A DNA stretch of 64,000 nt, taken from positions 124,001-188,000 of the forward strand of contig JAJDWH010000010.1 in assembly GCA_022825705.1 (NCBI GenBank). The letters are read 5' to 3'. Numbering within the stretch: the first letter of the stretch is position 1; every line of letters starts with the position of its first letter. Below the pieces are notes generated by a model, which worked only from the letters and a program-made list of their open reading frames with translations, was not told where the DNA came from and did not search any database. A program made the position numbers and the translations under genes. Of the stretch, positions 63,688 through 64,000 are shown piece after piece. This DNA comes from Alphaproteobacteria bacterium. Lineage in GTDB: Bacteria; Pseudomonadota; Alphaproteobacteria; TMED109.

Positions 63688-63719
63688 ATGATGAGATCAT
63701 CTCATGATGAGATCATCTA
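63688..63719. repeat. Two perfect tandem 16-bp repeats
   Basis: CATGATGAGATCATCT is repeated without a gap. Each unit contains the inverted repeat GATGA-GA-TCATC. The bases just before (TGATGATCATGATGA) continue the pattern. It could be an operator, a partition-like site or a recombination site. Confidence 0.6.
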
Positions 63720-63777
63720 GGATCTTGGTGATCTGGGAACGTCCCCGTGATGGTTAATGCACAGAAAGCGACGACGC

Positions 63778-63802
63778 ATTGCCGCGACCCAAGGCTGCAT
63801 CC
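63778..63802 (+). repeat. Short IS-like fragment, copy C
   Basis: ATTGCCGCGACC and the following AAGGC match the start of copy B at 49533 (encoding LPRPKAAS compared with MPRPKAAS) and then diverge. It is short, so the relation is tentative. Confidence 0.3.
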
Positions 63803-63852
63803 CTCCCGGACTGTTGGCAGATTGATATTGGTCTCAATCTGTGCTGATGAAC

Positions 63853-64000
63853 TCAAATCGGACCAACGCTGAAGATCGTATGGTATTTCGCCGGATCAGA
63901 TCCATGTTTCTCGGCAGACTGAATGTACTTGGAGAAGTTTAGTGTATTCATCAGCTTAGAATGCAGCTCCCAATAGAAATGGCCACCTTTCTTCAATAAC
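63853..64000 (-). CDS. C-terminal end of an unidentified protein (cut by window edge)
   Basis: An open minus-strand frame enters from the right edge and ends at 63853. The last 49 residues include KKGGHFYWELHSKLMNTLNF and SKYIQSAEKHGSDPAKYHTI and end FSVGPI. Composition is balanced and protein-like and AT-richer than the core, so I believe it is a real gene end. I do not recognise the family. Confidence 0.5.
   Translation of the reverse strand, partial: LLKKGGHFYWELHSKLMNTLNFSKYIQSAEKHGSDPAKYHTIFSVGPI

Overview
The window looks like a high-GC alphaproteobacterial chromosome. The best evidence is the block rpmH-rnpA-yidD-yidC-engB-argB-HAD phosphatase-dapD at 27.5-33.1 kb. That gene order is typical of Alphaproteobacteria, and nearly every junction is translationally coupled. 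Two TonB-dependent receptors, Sco/PCuAC copper proteins and a rich acyl-CoA metabolism fit an aerobic Gram-negative heterotroph. Genus and habitat cannot be read from the sequence.

Layout. 0-2.7 kb: a TonB-dependent receptor. 2.8-10.7 kb: a run of intact and broken toxin-antitoxin and restriction genes (Mrr tail, Fic protein, frameshifted HepT/MntA, orphan TacA-type antitoxin, PIN toxin with Phd-type antitoxin, truncated HigB-like toxin with intact HigA-like partner). An EF-hand protein lies within it, divergent from a two-component system whose kinase has an Asp/His-rich sensor loop. This stretch stops at a tRNA-Arg(CCT) gene, on its 3' side. 11-14.9 kb: a fused enoyl-CoA hydratase/3-hydroxyacyl-CoA dehydrogenase and a thiolase (beta-oxidation). 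15-16.8 kb: a GyrI-like protein and a DUF4143-type ATPase. 16.9-23.7 kb: a nine-gene minus-strand run (DUF547, TVP38, ABC ATPase, ABC permease, histidine phosphatase, Sco1, PCuAC, crotonase, SDR), mostly joined by 4-bp overlaps. 23.9-27.4 kb: a single-chain biotin-dependent acyl-CoA carboxylase. 27.5-33.1 kb: the conserved core block.

33.5-48.3 kb holds mostly stand-alone genes: SRAP peptidase, NAD-binding epimerase-like protein, MscS channel, amidase, second TonB receptor, phytanoyl-CoA dioxygenase family protein, epoxide hydrolase, cupin and an FAD/GcvT dimethylglycine dehydrogenase-like enzyme. They suggest uptake and breakdown of amides, epoxides and methylated amines.

48.5-64 kb is an accessory, probable defence region with patches of visibly lower GC. 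It holds an intact HigBA pair, an RHH regulator coupled to a DUF262/DUF1524 (GmrSD-like) protein under a perfect palindrome, a second PhyH-family protein, and a 3.6-kb cassette of unfamiliar genes between perfect 14-bp inverted repeats. Beyond it lie a PD-(D/E)XK nuclease, a WYL regulator and a tandem AAA+ ATPase on one strand, facing a DUF1902-like gene and a Cas4-like/DUF2779 nuclease on the other. This last arrangement is the best candidate here for an undescribed system. Eroded IS-like fragments are scattered over 45-64 kb.
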